From Pseudoips prasinana (lineage: Eukaryota > Arthropoda > Insecta > Lepidoptera > Nolidae): 64,000 bases of DNA. Made by a program: the position numbers and the translations under genes. The DNA is taken from assembly GCA_951640165.1 (NCBI GenBank), contig OX621252.1, positions 18,807,934-18,871,933 of the forward strand, written 5' to 3'. The notes below the pieces were generated by a model. That model did no database searches and was not told where the DNA came from. It was given only the letters and a program-made list of their open reading frames with translations. Positions 31,086-42,730 of the stretch are shown here, one piece after another. Within the stretch, counting starts at the first letter, position 1. Every line of letters starts with the position of its first letter.

Positions 31086-34000
31086 CATTTAAAAATTACA
31101 ATTTATAATTAACAGTTTTAAAAGTGAAATTTGCACTTTTACGTGGAACATTTATTCAAGTTTACGTTTGGTTTATTTGTGAATAATTTCATTTGCAACT
31201 GTTTTTACACTTTCTGGATTTGAATCCACATTGCCATTGCTGTCTGTTTCTATATTTTAAACTTTTATTGCTAAATGCTCTATTTGTTTCCTTTTTTGTC
31301 ATCAAGTCAGTTTTATTAGGTTGAGTTATATTTTTCAGCCAGTATCTTTTTGAAATAATGCATACGTTTTATATTAAACTGAATAGGAAACATTAAACCT
31401 TTGTGGTAAATTTATATCTAAATAAAGAACAGTACATTTATAAAAAACTGAGCAACCATGAGATTACATTTTACATTTCTGCAGTGCTTTGGTCTTGGCA
31501 AAAAAATGGTCCTTTGGATCCGTTTTGTAGTGATTAATGATAACATTACTATGTATTCAAAAGAAAAGTATATTTCTATCTTAAACAAACTTTTTCGTGT
31601 TGTTTTTTAATTGGGTCCAGAGGGATCTTTTGAGAATCCTAAAGGAGGGAGAATATCCAATGTGATAAAACGATCAGTGTGACAAATCTCTTGTGAATAG
31701 AAAATAATACAAAAATTGTTTCTTAGTCTACGTCACAGAAATAGAGACAGATACACATACATACACTAATATAGACGCACACAACTCTCTTTTAATGTCG
31801 GTACCAAAATTAAGTCATTAAAAGAATAGCCTTAAACAAAGAAGATAATATAAATAACTTTCAATCATGTCATCAACTAAGAAACTTTGTTAACGAATAC
31901 GAAAACTCTTGAAAAGCTCTTAACCAGCGTGGAAAACATAAACCAGGCACACGGGCGCATTTTATAAACTTAACGGCAACTCGATTAAGGAAGCAGTCAA
32001 AGAAAGTTGGCAGTGAGAGCCAAGTTTGAGTGGAAGAAGCTGATTGAATTGTACCCAACTTGGCGTTACATGCCACCTAGTACATGAGGCGTAAAAACAC
32101 CCGTTTAACTGTTATTGGAAAACGTTCGACGCGTCATTACGTATCGGAATGTGGACGACTTGGGCATGTGGGGGAGGGAAAGATATGAATTTAATGTAGG
32201 AATAATGTCTTACAATGCTCGATGTTACTAAGATTTTTTGAACTCATGTGTAACGTAGTAGCTGACATAGAATTACATACATATCTTTAGGAAAATTCAA
32301 CGTTAGAATGATACTGGAATAACTTAATTTAGTTAATTGATGGGTAAGATAGCATACCAACACCATCTCACCCGGACGTTGTATTTTGAATAATAAAAGT
32401 AATCATCAATTTTATTATTTTTCAATTTATTAGCCAATACTATATAAGATGCAACTATTTTTCCAGATAGAAAAAAAAATATCTCTAAAAGTCCTTACCA
32501 TGCCTTATTTTATGTAGAATTGAATAATCATAAAAGAATCTTTGTCCTCTTAGATATATTATAAATTTTATATGTTTCCCTTAATATTTTATTTTATTTT
32601 ATTTTTATCCGTTATTAAGACCTTTAGACGGTTCCTCTACTCGTTAATTTATACTTTGTGAGGTTGGCGTAAATCAATAAAGAATACATTTAATCAGAAA
32701 ATAAACATGCTTATCAGCAATACAGTATACATTACAAACAGCACACAAGATAAATAAAGACAAGGATTAGGGAACGAGTATCTACTCGTTATTTTATTTA
32801 TTAGGTGTACCAATAGAAGCTACAATATTTCACGTGCTATTTCAGATACTAGTATCCAATATTTCATCTGACAGTCAGAATCCAAGAGTATGTAAGGATC
32901 ACAGACAACTCGGCTCGATTAGTAACATAGATTAAATAATTAATGTATATTGTGCAATAGTCGAGTTAGTCGTAATTAGTTTGTTTTTGGTGTGTCCAAA
33001 TAAATGAAAAACGTGTGACAAGAATGTCGACATAATCACAAAATTAATTTTATTTTTATTTTATATACTGTGTATGTTACGTATTACAAATTAGTGTTTG
33101 TAGTTATTAATATTTTTATTTTATAAGTCTCCATATCCACATATTTAGTATTTAAGTTAGTTGTAAGTAAGATTATTAGTGTTCAGATACTTTTTAAATA
33201 GAAATGCGAGCTGTACTGACACATGAATTGTTATTATTTACCTGGTTCCATCAGAAAACCAGCGCTGCATCAGTAATGTCGCAGCTAGTGCTGAGATGGG
33301 ACCAATTCGGACTCGCACAGATAGCAATTACAAACTTCTTTATGTGTACCTATATATTATTATTATTATCTGTGCTTGTTTACGGAATAAATATATTTTT
33401 CTTCTTTCTTTCTTTCGATATAACATAATTCTAATTGCCCATCTAATTATAGACAAACATCACTTTTATCGCTACAAAGTTATATGTTGGGTTTTTAAGT
33501 AATTACAATTAAATTAATTAAAAGGCAGACCTATTATATATTAAATAAGGATTTCGCTGCATGTCCTGCGGGAGCGTCGACGTCCCCACATTAGCCGGAT
33601 GTAAATATTTATTTTTAGTCGACAAGCTTGCTAGTAAATTGCGGCCCTCGGCATCCTGTTAATAGTACACTTGAGTCTTTCTATAAACCGATTTCGCCAC
33701 TCCTATAATCATGGATTTACAATAGGTATATTAGGTAAAAATACTCTAAGTTTTAGAACAAGATTTACACGTAAGAGTAACATAGCATTCGATATAGTAC
33801 AATGGGCGGTCTTTTCGCTAACTGCTTTACAGAAGGAATATTTATTTATATGCACATAAATAAGATTGTCATATATATACTGACATGCTACACCCAGAAA
33901 ATTAATCTCTTTAAACTTTTATCTTAAAGATACTCACGGACCAAGTTTGTGTATGGTTCTTACAGATCTTTTCTGCAGTACAAATATGGTGTTAATATCC

Positions 34001-34665
34001 GCATCGCTATCCCTGGAGAAGAATTCCATAGTACATTATAATATGAAAATAACTAAAATAAACCATTCTAGCTGTGTCCACAACAATAAATAGGTATGTA
34101 ACCTATGAAAATAAAACTAGGAAAATATATTTAACAATCAGCAAATGAATACTCTCGCTTCATGTGTAGCAATGTAGGTAACACTATAAATGTGATAATC
34201 GGCTCATTGAATTGCATCAAGCCTTTACCATCTAAAAGGGATTCATGATAAATTTAAACAAATAATAATAATGTTATATTCAAAATTGTGCGAATTATGT
34301 TGTGTAATTTTTAATTGATGTTATGGCTAAATCTTAGCTTTGTGCTATAAGGCAATTTACCACAACACACTATGAATTCTGGTTTTCTTGATGGCTGACA
34401 TGATTTTTACAGTAAGCCTCACTGCTTCAGCGGATGATCATACCTCTAGAGCTATATCGAGGTATTTGTTAAGATTTCCTTTACAACTTTTCTCGAGGTG
34501 CATATCAGGTGGGACTTACAAATTCAATCATATTATTGTATGCTTAATCAAGGTATTACGAAGACATGTTATTATTCTTAAATTCTTTAAAATTAAATAA
34601 TATTTTGTTGTGCTTGATTTAGTGGGAAGTTAATTTTCTTGCACAAAGTGAGCGTAGCAACAAAG
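31086..34665. other. Unassigned 3.6-kb stretch
   Basis: AT-rich, with no repeat shared with the window and no frame above 75 codons of convincing composition. Possible host intergenic or intronic sequence. Confidence 0.4.
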
Positions 34666-34977
34666 CTATCGCCTAACAATCATTGTGAGTAATATATAAA
34701 AAATACTAAATTTATACCACTTTAAACTCAAAACTAGGATAGGTAAATGTAGCGTTAAATTACGAACAATATACACCGCAAAATCCAATTTACAGGTTCT
34801 TTTTATAACATGCACAGATACCATTTTTCGGCTTTGTTCTACAAACATAGTCAAATAAAATGTACATAGTACCATCTGCATTGTCTGGAAAATTCTGATA
34901 ACAACTCCCAAAGTAACAAATATTAGTAATTCATGTATTGAACTTAGATTTATGCTTTGCATTGCAGAAAATGCCAT
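34666..34977 (-). other. Open frame with membrane-protein character (possible chemoreceptor exon)
   Basis: 103 codons. A hydrophobic segment (LLIFVTLGVVIRIFQTMQMV, then LCTFYLTMFVEQSRK) is followed by a Cys/Lys-containing stretch. A possible donor (CCT|GTAAAT, minus strand) lies within the frame after KRT, and a possible acceptor TAG sits just before the ATG. The pattern is reminiscent of insect gustatory receptor exons, but the family's C-terminal signature is not visible. It could equally be a chance frame in AT-rich DNA. Confidence 0.2.
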
Positions 34978-35326
34978 TGAACTAACATGTAAACAGACTT
35001 ATTACAAAGTAAAGTTTAAGTTTAGGCTACATATGATCCTTGTTTTAATACAATGCAACCAATGAGGTGAATTGAATCACGGTTCAACTGTAATTCTGTG
35101 TATATTGTAACGTAAGGGTACCAATTAAAAAAGAACATGCGGGGAAATCTTTGAGGATTACAGTGCGACAAGGATCTTTATGAACGTGACTGACATTTGT
35201 GGGAGGGCGACACTCTGACGGCAAGGGTTGCTTTTAAGAAAATTTCCCTAATATTATAGGAAAACTTAAACATGGCAATAGACTGTATCCATTGTATTTT
35301 GTATCAATTGTATACATTTGACGGGC

Positions 35327-35640
35327 CGATTGGCGTAGTTGGTTTTATTTTATTCCCACCCAGGCCAGATATTTGTGTGCAGGAACTTGTCTGTTTGTCC
35401 TCTGTCTGGGTGTTTATCTATATACGTATGTATTTACAAAAGTAGTATATGTAGTATATCAGCTATCTGATTTCCATAATACAGACGCCAGCACATCAAG
35501 CTACCCCAATCCCCAACAATTCCCCAATTGAAAGAAATTTGACAGATTGAGGTAGATGGATGTGATGGCGTCTGTACAAGCTTTACTTAGTTTGGAATCA
35601 GATGGCCGTGTGTAAATAATGTCCCAGGAATATCTAACTC
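35327..35640 (+). repeat. SINE S1 copy carrying a CAGACGCC MITE
   Basis: Head GGCCGATTGGCGTAGTTGGT (A box) with an internal deletion removing the first half of the B-box arm, then CCCACCCAGG, body, and tail GATGGCCGTGTGTAAATAATGTCCC. The MITE at 35482-35574 splits it at the TA of TTTCCATAATA/TACAAGC. Confidence 0.82.
35482..35574. mobile_element. CAGACGCC MITE inside SINE S1, internally deleted
   Basis: 93 bp with TA on both sides. TIR tips are intact (CAGACGCCAGCACATC ... GGCGTCTG) but the centre is shortened relative to the 130-139-bp copies. Confidence 0.85.
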
Positions 35641-36125
35641 TAGAAATTTATTGAGTACTCCATATATTATCGAGTTATTGTCAAATCATTTGACAGCACA
35701 AACGAAGAAAATAGTGATTTAAATCTGTATAAAAAATAAATTTATTTCAAAATTAATCATTCATTCACATTACTTAATACTACATTAATGTAATAAATAA
35801 AACGAAAAATTAATACACGGGTGCGACTTAAATCAAGCATGGTAACATTTACCTATCGAGGCGGCAACTCGCTCGTTACTTTTTCAAATGGAATTATCGG
35901 GCCTATACTCTGTTTTTCTTTCATGGAAATCTCCTTAACCTTAAGACTATTTCCCTGACACCACTTTTTATATATTGCTAGTGTTTTAAAACAAATAATA
36001 CAATAATAAACGTAGAAACAACAATCCGCATAGCAAGCTGTGGCAGAGCTTTCAAAGCGACACTTTGAAAGATGGCGGCGTTAGTTCTAATTTCAGCCAC
36101 GTTCATAAAGATCCTTGTCGCACTA

Positions 36126-37099
36126 TACCAATAGAAGTGAAACTTTTTGTCATTTCTCATACTCCGAAAATAGTGTTTATTTGCTCCTAGTAGCGAGTGG
36201 AAGATGATACTTCCCACCTTTGAGCGGTAAATACTCATAGTAATTGCTTCCCCCCCTATGGCGGGAATTAATTTTAAATATAGAACTAAATTTGGTTAGG
36301 CTGCCAAGTCTAACATAATTAAGAAAAAAAAGTGCGCAACGCCGCTAAAGATGTTTTCACTTCAAAAATGTTGGTAAAAAAACCTATACATAAATGTAAG
36401 TTAATATTGTCTCTAAATGGCTTTTATATATATAATCTATTCCACTATGTACGCGTATAATGAAGACATGACGCCACTCTGAAGTTGTGTCACATATCAT
36501 TAGCAACGAGTCTCTTTGGGCCTACAGAAACTAATTCCTATTAATATCTATCGAACGATATTATGTCATTGTTAAATGAATTACATATGCTCTACTAGAA
36601 CATTACACAATATGCGTGCTCATTTAATATACGTAATCAGCGTAAGTTTAGACATAATGTATACCTATTATACCTGCAGTAATGAATACAGTCTAACAAA
36701 ATTAACTGATTTTGACAATCGGTAAATACATTTTTATAACTTTTACCATACTTCGTACCTAATAATATTGATACGTAGAAATGTATTTGAATTAAACAAT
36801 AAGCAAATAAATACAAAATTTATCAGAATGAGAAGAATATTTATTGCACTTAGGAACACATGGTACACTTACACACGAATATAATTAAAATTATACATAA
36901 TACCGATTTTTTTTTAATAAGATAAAGCAACACAAACTTTCTATATTATCCACAGAGAACGACCACGTGATTAATTTCACAAGGTTATGTTGATATTTAT
37001 TCAACAAATTTTTGTACTAAAATAATTTTATGCTAAAAATGAGTTTTGACTTTAGTCCATTTTGAATGGACTTTATTGTAAGAGAGGTAGGGCACAGCG
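36126..37099. other. No recognisable feature
   Basis: AT-rich spacer without shared repeats. Confidence 0.45.
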
Positions 37100-37385
37100 T
37101 TCATTCGCTCGAAGAGCAGCCCGACTGGGGAAGTACCTCCACCTTACAGAAGACATTCCTTAATAATAGCATTAGTAATTTAATGTTGTGTTTCTGAGTG
37201 TGAGTAAGGTCGCCAGAGCTCACCGGGGTGGGGGGAAGGGTCAGCAACACTTGTTTGCTGACTCTTAAAGGCCGGCAACGTACCCGCGACACCTCTGGTG
37301 TTGCGAGTGTCCATGGGCGGCGGCGATCATTTACCATCAGGTGACCCACTAGCTCGTTTGTCGACCTCTGACATAAAAAAAAAGA
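37100..37385 (+). repeat. 'ATCAGGTGACCC' family, longest copy
   Basis: This copy extends the one at 2509: it has the extra segment CTTAAAGGCCGGCAACGTACCC and CTCTGGTGTTGCGAGTGTCC before the GGCGGCGGCGATCATTTACC core, and ends in A9. Comparison shows the 2509 copy lacks about 25 bp between TGACT/TGACC and the CTCTGGTG region. Confidence 0.75.
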
Positions 37386-38372
37386 AACTTTAGTTAGAAA
37401 CATTAGAAAATTTATATATGCTGAATATATACTAAATTTATATATTTCCATTGAATTTGATCTTTAATTTAATTCTATATTTTTCATTAAAGATAACGAA
37501 CTTTGTGGAACTGAGTAATCAGATTAAAAATTAAAATCAGCTGCAAATTTAGCTGACTACTTTATGAATGTAGAGAGACTTAAAATAGGCAGCCATTTTG
37601 TTCATTACAGTTACGGGGCTGATCGTCTGCTAATTCTATTTCTGAGGCAGCCTTTGAACGTAAATATAAGATTATATAATTGATTTGTATAATATGTGGT
37701 ACCTATACTAGCAAAACAGAAACACAAATAGGTAATGCAAGTACTTAATCAACAACTAAAATAATAATATATTTTACACACAGGGTGAACAGAATCATAA
37801 TTGCTATTATAGCATGCGATTAACATAGTATTAATTAATGTGTAAAGTAAATAAAATATTAAGTGTTAATGCCAGATCATAAATTAATATTATTTAAAAA
37901 TATGTAACATCCTGCGTTAAGAGTTTTGTCAGCTAGAAATGCTTAAAGTTACTATGTCACTTTTTTTTTAATCATTGTCAAATTATCACAATGTATGTAA
38001 TGGATGCTTGATGCCATGAATGCTTCTTTTGCGTATACACTGATGTTCTTATAGAAGCAAAAGACAAAAATATTTAGGATTTCACTATAAAATCATTAAC
38101 ATTACATAACCCATGTATATTGTATGTACATTAACTAATATTGACTGAAATTAGGTTAACAAAGGTGAAATTAAGCCGCTATCTATATACATAAGGTTCG
38201 TCATATAATAATATGGAATTCTTAACTAAATATAGACAGAACCATCCAGACTAGATGTAGTAAATTATATCTAAAACTTCGATAATTAAACCTATACATA
38301 AGTTTCACAATAACTTTATATAAGCTAGCTAAATCATAAATTAAATATTATATCCATTGACTTATATGTATA
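37386..38372. other. No recognisable feature
   Basis: AT-rich. The piece ACAATAACTTTATATAAGCTAGCTAAAT near 38308 recurs near 39769, before another copy of the same 3'-end repeat, so 38308-38685 may be one old element interrupted by the MITE at 38373. Confidence 0.4.
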
Positions 38373-38525
38373 ACTAGACACGCTGTTCCGAATAAAAACT
38401 CTGTCCCAGGCCGGCTGTGCGCGAGGTAAGGGGCGCGCGCGCGGCGGCCAAAATTGCTTACTGAGTTGCAGCGCCCGCGCTGCAACTCGGTGAGCAAATT
38501 CTCAATATGGGATTGCGCGTCTAGT
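38373..38525. mobile_element. GC-rich hairpin MITE
   Basis: 153 bp with ends ACTAGACACGC and inverted ACTAGACGCGC. It is markedly GC-rich inside (GCGCGCGCGCGGCGG) against an AT-rich background and contains a near-perfect 21-bp inverted repeat (38454-38474 with 38477-38497). It sits between two parts of a repeat that is uninterrupted at 39765-39955, which supports insertion. Confidence 0.65.
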
Positions 38526-38690
38526 ATAGGTCAATGATTATATCAAAATTTTTTCATACACTTCACACTACTTAAAAATCTTAATGTAGGTACCTAGAAA
38601 TAATTATGCTTACTTATTTATACTACAATCATGTTCTGACTATTTACAAGAGTTTTTTAAAGTCTACGTGAATAAATTTTTCCATTTTTT
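38526..38690 (+). repeat. 3'-end repeat 'CATGTTCTGACTATTTACAAG', copy 2
   Basis: The stretch from ACCTAGAAATAATTATGC to AAAGTCTACGTGAATAAA matches 39855-39955 with small differences, and, inverted, 21135-21230. The element type is not identified. Confidence 0.55.
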
Positions 38691-39764
38691 TATTTATTTA
38701 GCAACTATCCATATATTTTAATTGATCTCTTTTATATAATATATTCTTTGGAGTCAAATTATATATGCATCAAGATATGAATATATAAATCTGATGGCTA
38801 ATTCAACAAATGCGAAGAGCATATATGCTTAGGTAATTAGAATAATGTATAGTTACGTAGGTAATTTCTTTCTCTAAGTCTGTATGACAGCTTTTCAGTT
38901 TAGATTAATTTGAATTATTAGCCGTTATAACATCGCGTAAGTATTTATGGCGTCCATTTCTATATTACTCTTAGACTGTTGGTTTAATCCAGATGCATAC
39001 AAATCTATACAGTTAATTTTGTTTATCCTTATAAATCGAACATTGCACAGAGCTAATGTTCTAGTTATGGGAGTACAACGCACGGCTTGAATTAATAGCT
39101 CTTGCCCAAATGTTAAGCAGTAGCGTTAACCCTGACATGGAACAAAGCAAGCATTACACAGAACAGGTGGGCTTACATTTAAATAATATTCCATTATCGA
39201 AGTATTGGTAAATTGCACGTGAAATCGATGATTGAATATGTCAGCGCAATCCGTAGTGCGGATGTTTCGGGCAAACAAATAGCTAGTAATCAATCGTATT
39301 ATTTGACTGTCGCTACGTTTTCCCTGTGAGAGTAAATGAGTGTGTGTAATAACAATGTTCCATAACAATCGCGGGCAACTGTTTGTGTTGCGATTAATAT
39401 ATGGATATTGGACATGTGTTCTGCACTAGCTTTATACCTGAATTAAGGGGTGGCCTAACGGAAATTAATGCCATTTACATATTTATATATCATTTCACAG
39501 ATTTATGTTTTCATTGATTTCAGCTAAATATTTAACATCTTCAGTTTAAGTCAACATGTGCATCTAACCAAATCAATCCAGTTTATATACCTCCTAATTT
39601 TTTTGTTCCTCTATGCGAGTAAGATGGCCAGAGCTCATCAAGGAACTATAGGAAGGCAACGGTGGACCGGCGATCTTGCAAGAGAATCTTCTCAGTCTCA
39701 AAAGATCTTGCTTTATCTTCTGGAAATTGGCAGAACTCTTAAATTTTGACGCTATGAAGGTAAC
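38691..39764. other. No recognisable feature
   Basis: AT-rich. Minus frame 39126-39368 (80 codons) shows no motif. Confidence 0.45.
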
Positions 39765-39957
39765 TTGACAATAACTTAATACAAGCTAGCTAAATAACAC
39801 TACTATTATAAAATAAAATTTATAAATGTTTTAACGATCCGTGTACCTAAATATCTATAATAAGTAACTAGAAATAACAACTGTATTACTAGAAACATGT
39901 TCTGACTATTTACAAGCGCTGTTTTAAAGTCTACGTGAATAAAACCCTTTTTATTTT
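39765..39957 (+). repeat. 3'-end repeat 'CATGTTCTGACTATTTACAAG', longest copy
   Basis: It runs from AATACAAGCTAGCTAAATAAC through GTACCTAAATATCTATAATA to GTGAATAAAACCC. It has no MITE where copy 2 has one, so it serves as an approximate empty-site reference. Confidence 0.55.
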
Positions 39958-40163
39958 GTTTAATTTTATTGTAACAGCCAGTAGGTAGCTGAAAAGTTTA
40001 AACCAGATATCTACTGTATTTTTGCTGACTTATGACAACCGGGACCGATGACTAAATGCTTCGGGGCACAAAAGAATGTGCCTTAATCAACCGACCCCTT
40101 ACGTGTCATCCGAGCAACTATAATACCTAAAGTCAAAAGAAAAGAGCATGTCATACTTAAAAA

Positions 40164-40225
40164 TTAGTAGTGTCTTATAGAGTTTGAGTAAGTGTTACTC
40201 AAACTCTCTAAGGCACTACTGCTAA
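40164..40225. repeat. Hairpin, about 28-bp arms
   Basis: Left arm TTAGTAGTGTCTTATAGAG... and right arm ...CTCTAAGGCACTACTG...CTAA pair with a few mismatches, separated by a 3-nt loop. Confidence 0.6.
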
Positions 40226-40734
40226 TACATTATAGCAGTAACATGTAACACAAATAGTCACGTGTCCAACTTACTTGAATATTTTTCTGATTCTTGATTG
40301 TACGCAGAACATATATAAAATATACAAATATAAACTTAAACTATTGTACAGAGGCGAGCTTTACTTAACATTAGTTTTCTTCCAGCAAACCGTTGTGTGA
40401 AAAGGGTACATATTTGAACCTTGTAAAATTATGTACAATTTATCCTAGAATTCATGGAAACTACGATAACTTATTTCCTCGCAGGTTGTGATTTCAGTCG
40501 ATTTTTATGTCAGTTTGCAGTAGGCTGTCCCTTATGCGCTATATATCGTGTTTATCTTATATTCATGGACAGGTTGCTTACTGCCTTAATTTAATTAATG
40601 CATGTATTTACTATCGATCACCACTCCCGTCTGTACTACAGGAGAATTATGACAATGCTCCCAGGAGAAACATAATTTTTATAGGTACTGACCGTTTATA
40701 TTGAGAGCTTTGTTTTATTTTGAATGGCCTGTAA
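40226..40734. other. No recognisable feature
   Basis: AT-rich spacer; short frames only. Confidence 0.45.
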
Positions 40735-40985
40735 GTTTGTTGGTTAGTGACCCTGACTGCTAGAGAGGTCGTGGGTTGGACCCAGGACAAATCTTTATGT
40801 AATAAGCACGATTATTTCTTCTGTGTTTGGATGCAATTTATCTAAAATATGGAATCTTATTTTACGGTTTTTGTTGTTTAGAAATATATAAATATGTCTA
40901 TCAGTTGTCTGGTTGACAGAGTACACGCTCTACCTAGTTTGGGATCAGTTTTGCAGTGTGTTAGTTGCCAAGATATTTATTTAGT
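40735..40985 (+). repeat. SINE S1, old divergent copy
   Basis: GAGGTCGTGGGTTGGACCCAGGACAAAT (decayed B box), a body remnant, then ACCTAGTTTGGGATCAG and TGCAGTGTGTTAGTTGCC mirror the order of the complete copy at 48598, with many substitutions. Confidence 0.6.
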
Positions 40986-41218
40986 TTATATTTATTTCTG
41001 ACTTGTTTCCGCCGCGTGGTGAATAGGCAAAAAGTATACTACGTCCTTACGTAAAATTATTGATTTTTGTATTTAATCATTATTCAATTAATACAGATGA
41101 GACAGATATAAACGGTTTATAAAATCATCCTAAACAAAATGATGAAGCAAATAAACATATTCAACAGACGCCCTCGAAATAACGTGAAGAATTAGCTAAA
41201 ATGCAATTCATGTCAAGA

Positions 41219-41352
41219 CAGACGCTAGCACATCTAGCTCCCCAATCTGTCAAACTTCTTTTATAGATTTTCAAGTTTACCACAAAATCATAAGATTCAC
41301 TTCCAATTGGGACAATTTGACAGATTGGGGTTGCTTGATGTACTGGCGTCTG
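41219..41352. mobile_element. CAGACGCC MITE, diverged copy
   Basis: 134 bp; TIRs CAGACGCTAGCACATCTAGC and GCTTGATGTACTGGCGTCTG. The flanking TA has decayed to GA on the left and TG on the right, so this is probably the oldest copy in the window. Confidence 0.75.
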
Positions 41353-41707
41353 TGCATGACACATAGAGGCCTATGTTAATTATATGTGGGTTGCACAAAT
41401 AGCTGACATAGTTGTGAAGCAAAAACATTTACTACTGCGTCATATAATACAGCCTACCACCTACTTAGGCAAATTTTAAATGCAATTGGAAAGAATGTCG
41501 CAAAATGAAGATTTATCCAATTAAAGTTATAAACCCGCCACAAACTTTAGATTGAATTTAAAGTTCAAGTTGCAGGTGTACTTTCTCCTTTCTTGCGCAC
41601 TGTTCATAAAAACTTGATTTTCTAAACGGATTTTTTAACTTAAATAGCTTCGTTTTTGTAAGATGTAGATAATTCATTTACGGAGAGTAAATGCATTATG
41701 TAGATAG
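41353..41707. other. No recognisable feature
   Basis: AT-rich spacer before a perfect hairpin. Confidence 0.45.
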
Positions 41708-41743
41708 TAGTAGATGGAAGGACGTAGGTCCTTCCATCTACTA
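41708..41743. repeat. Perfect 16-bp hairpin
   Basis: TAGTAGATGGAAGGAC and its exact inverted copy, separated by GTAG. A TA microsatellite follows at 41829-41847. Confidence 0.75.
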
Positions 41744-41860
41744 TTGATATTAAAATTAAATTTTAAATTTAAAAAGATATTTTTAACCATGCATATTTGC
41801 TATATTTTTTTCCAGAAGGACGTTATTTATATATATATATATATATTTTTAATACAACGT

Positions 41861-42045
41861 CCGCACTACGGAATCTATTCCCTGCGTCGCGGGGTACTTT
41901 ACAAAAATATAATAGAAGGACACAAATTACATACAGGCTCAGAACAACTATTTATGGGTCATACAAATAGTAGTCCGCCGCCGGACTCAAACCCGCGACA
42001 CGAAGCGGTGAGGTGACTATATTTGACCAGAGTGGCCCGCTGTCG
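41861..42045 (-). repeat. tRNA-derived SINE (family S3), copy 2
   Basis: It shares GTCGCGGGGTACTTTACA, GGACACAAATTACAT, an inverted B-box region (GGACTCAAACCCGCGACAC) and a head (GAGTGGCCCGCTG) with 10129-10300. The head has an insertion relative to copy 1. Confidence 0.65.
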
Positions 42046-42514
42046 AGTAAGCAACCAGGTGACCAAGTGGAAAGAGAGAAAATTTGTAAAAGAATATGGG
42101 GAAAAATTAAGAATGATTACTGCTCTATAAAAATTTAACAATATACGTCCAATAGATATTCAAGTGTAACCAAGCAGTACTTGAGGAGTAGTAACAGTTA
42201 TATACTAAGGTACCTATATTATAAGTTATTTAGGATAAAGAACACGGTATGCTGTTTAAGTCTACGCCATATTTTTTATGATTATTCCGTGCCGCAGGTA
42301 CATCAATCACATATTACAAAGCTTTCACATCGATTTCAAAATCTATCACGGTTTTTCCAAGAGACTAGAGCCATTCAGGGACCATAAAAAATATAATGTA
42401 TACATTTCTAAAGGGTTTCAAGCGCCCATAGGCTAAAGTGATCACTTAGCATCGCTTGCTTACTAACATAGTTACATCAAAACAATTAAAATCGATCACA
42501 AGTCTCAATTCAAT
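42046..42514. other. No recognisable feature
   Basis: AT-rich spacer. Confidence 0.45.
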
Positions 42515-42730
42515 CATTACAGAAGTCCACTGCTGGACAAACCTTCACCAAGAATCATTGTGGGGGGACATGCCATGATCACCACGCTTGGCAGACGCAT
42601 TGGCGATGGTAGAAAGATGGTCATAGTACACAGAAGGAAGCTGCTGCCCGTCCCCTGGTAGATATCCCCTCGGGTTGACTTCTACGCACCCCACGGGATC
42701 AGATGGGGTGATGATATTCCGATATTCACC
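42515..42730 (-). repeat. RTE-related dispersed repeat (CCACGGGATC family)
   Basis: GAAGTCCACTGCTGGACAAAC at the left, CACGCTTGGCAGACGCATTGG, TGCTGCCCGTCCCCTGGTAG and CACGGGATCAGATGGGGTGATG occur in the same order as at 58380-58605 and 63260-63830. Its outer end is like that of RTE tails, but the interior is distinct. Confidence 0.55.

Larger units (their letters stand above)
35161..36125. mobile_element. 965-bp element with 30-bp terminal inverted repeats and TA flanks
   Basis: Left end CAGTGCGACAAGGATCTTTA (35161 on) and the inverted right end TAGTGCGACAAGGATCTTTA (36125 back) match at 28 of 30 bases. TA lies directly outside both ends (35159-35160, 36126-36127). It has no recognisable transposase; an 86-codon minus frame crosses the right end. 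It contains a SINE S1 that itself contains a MITE, so it is older than both. Alternatively the ends could be two fragments of one repeat inserted in opposite directions. Confidence 0.55.
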
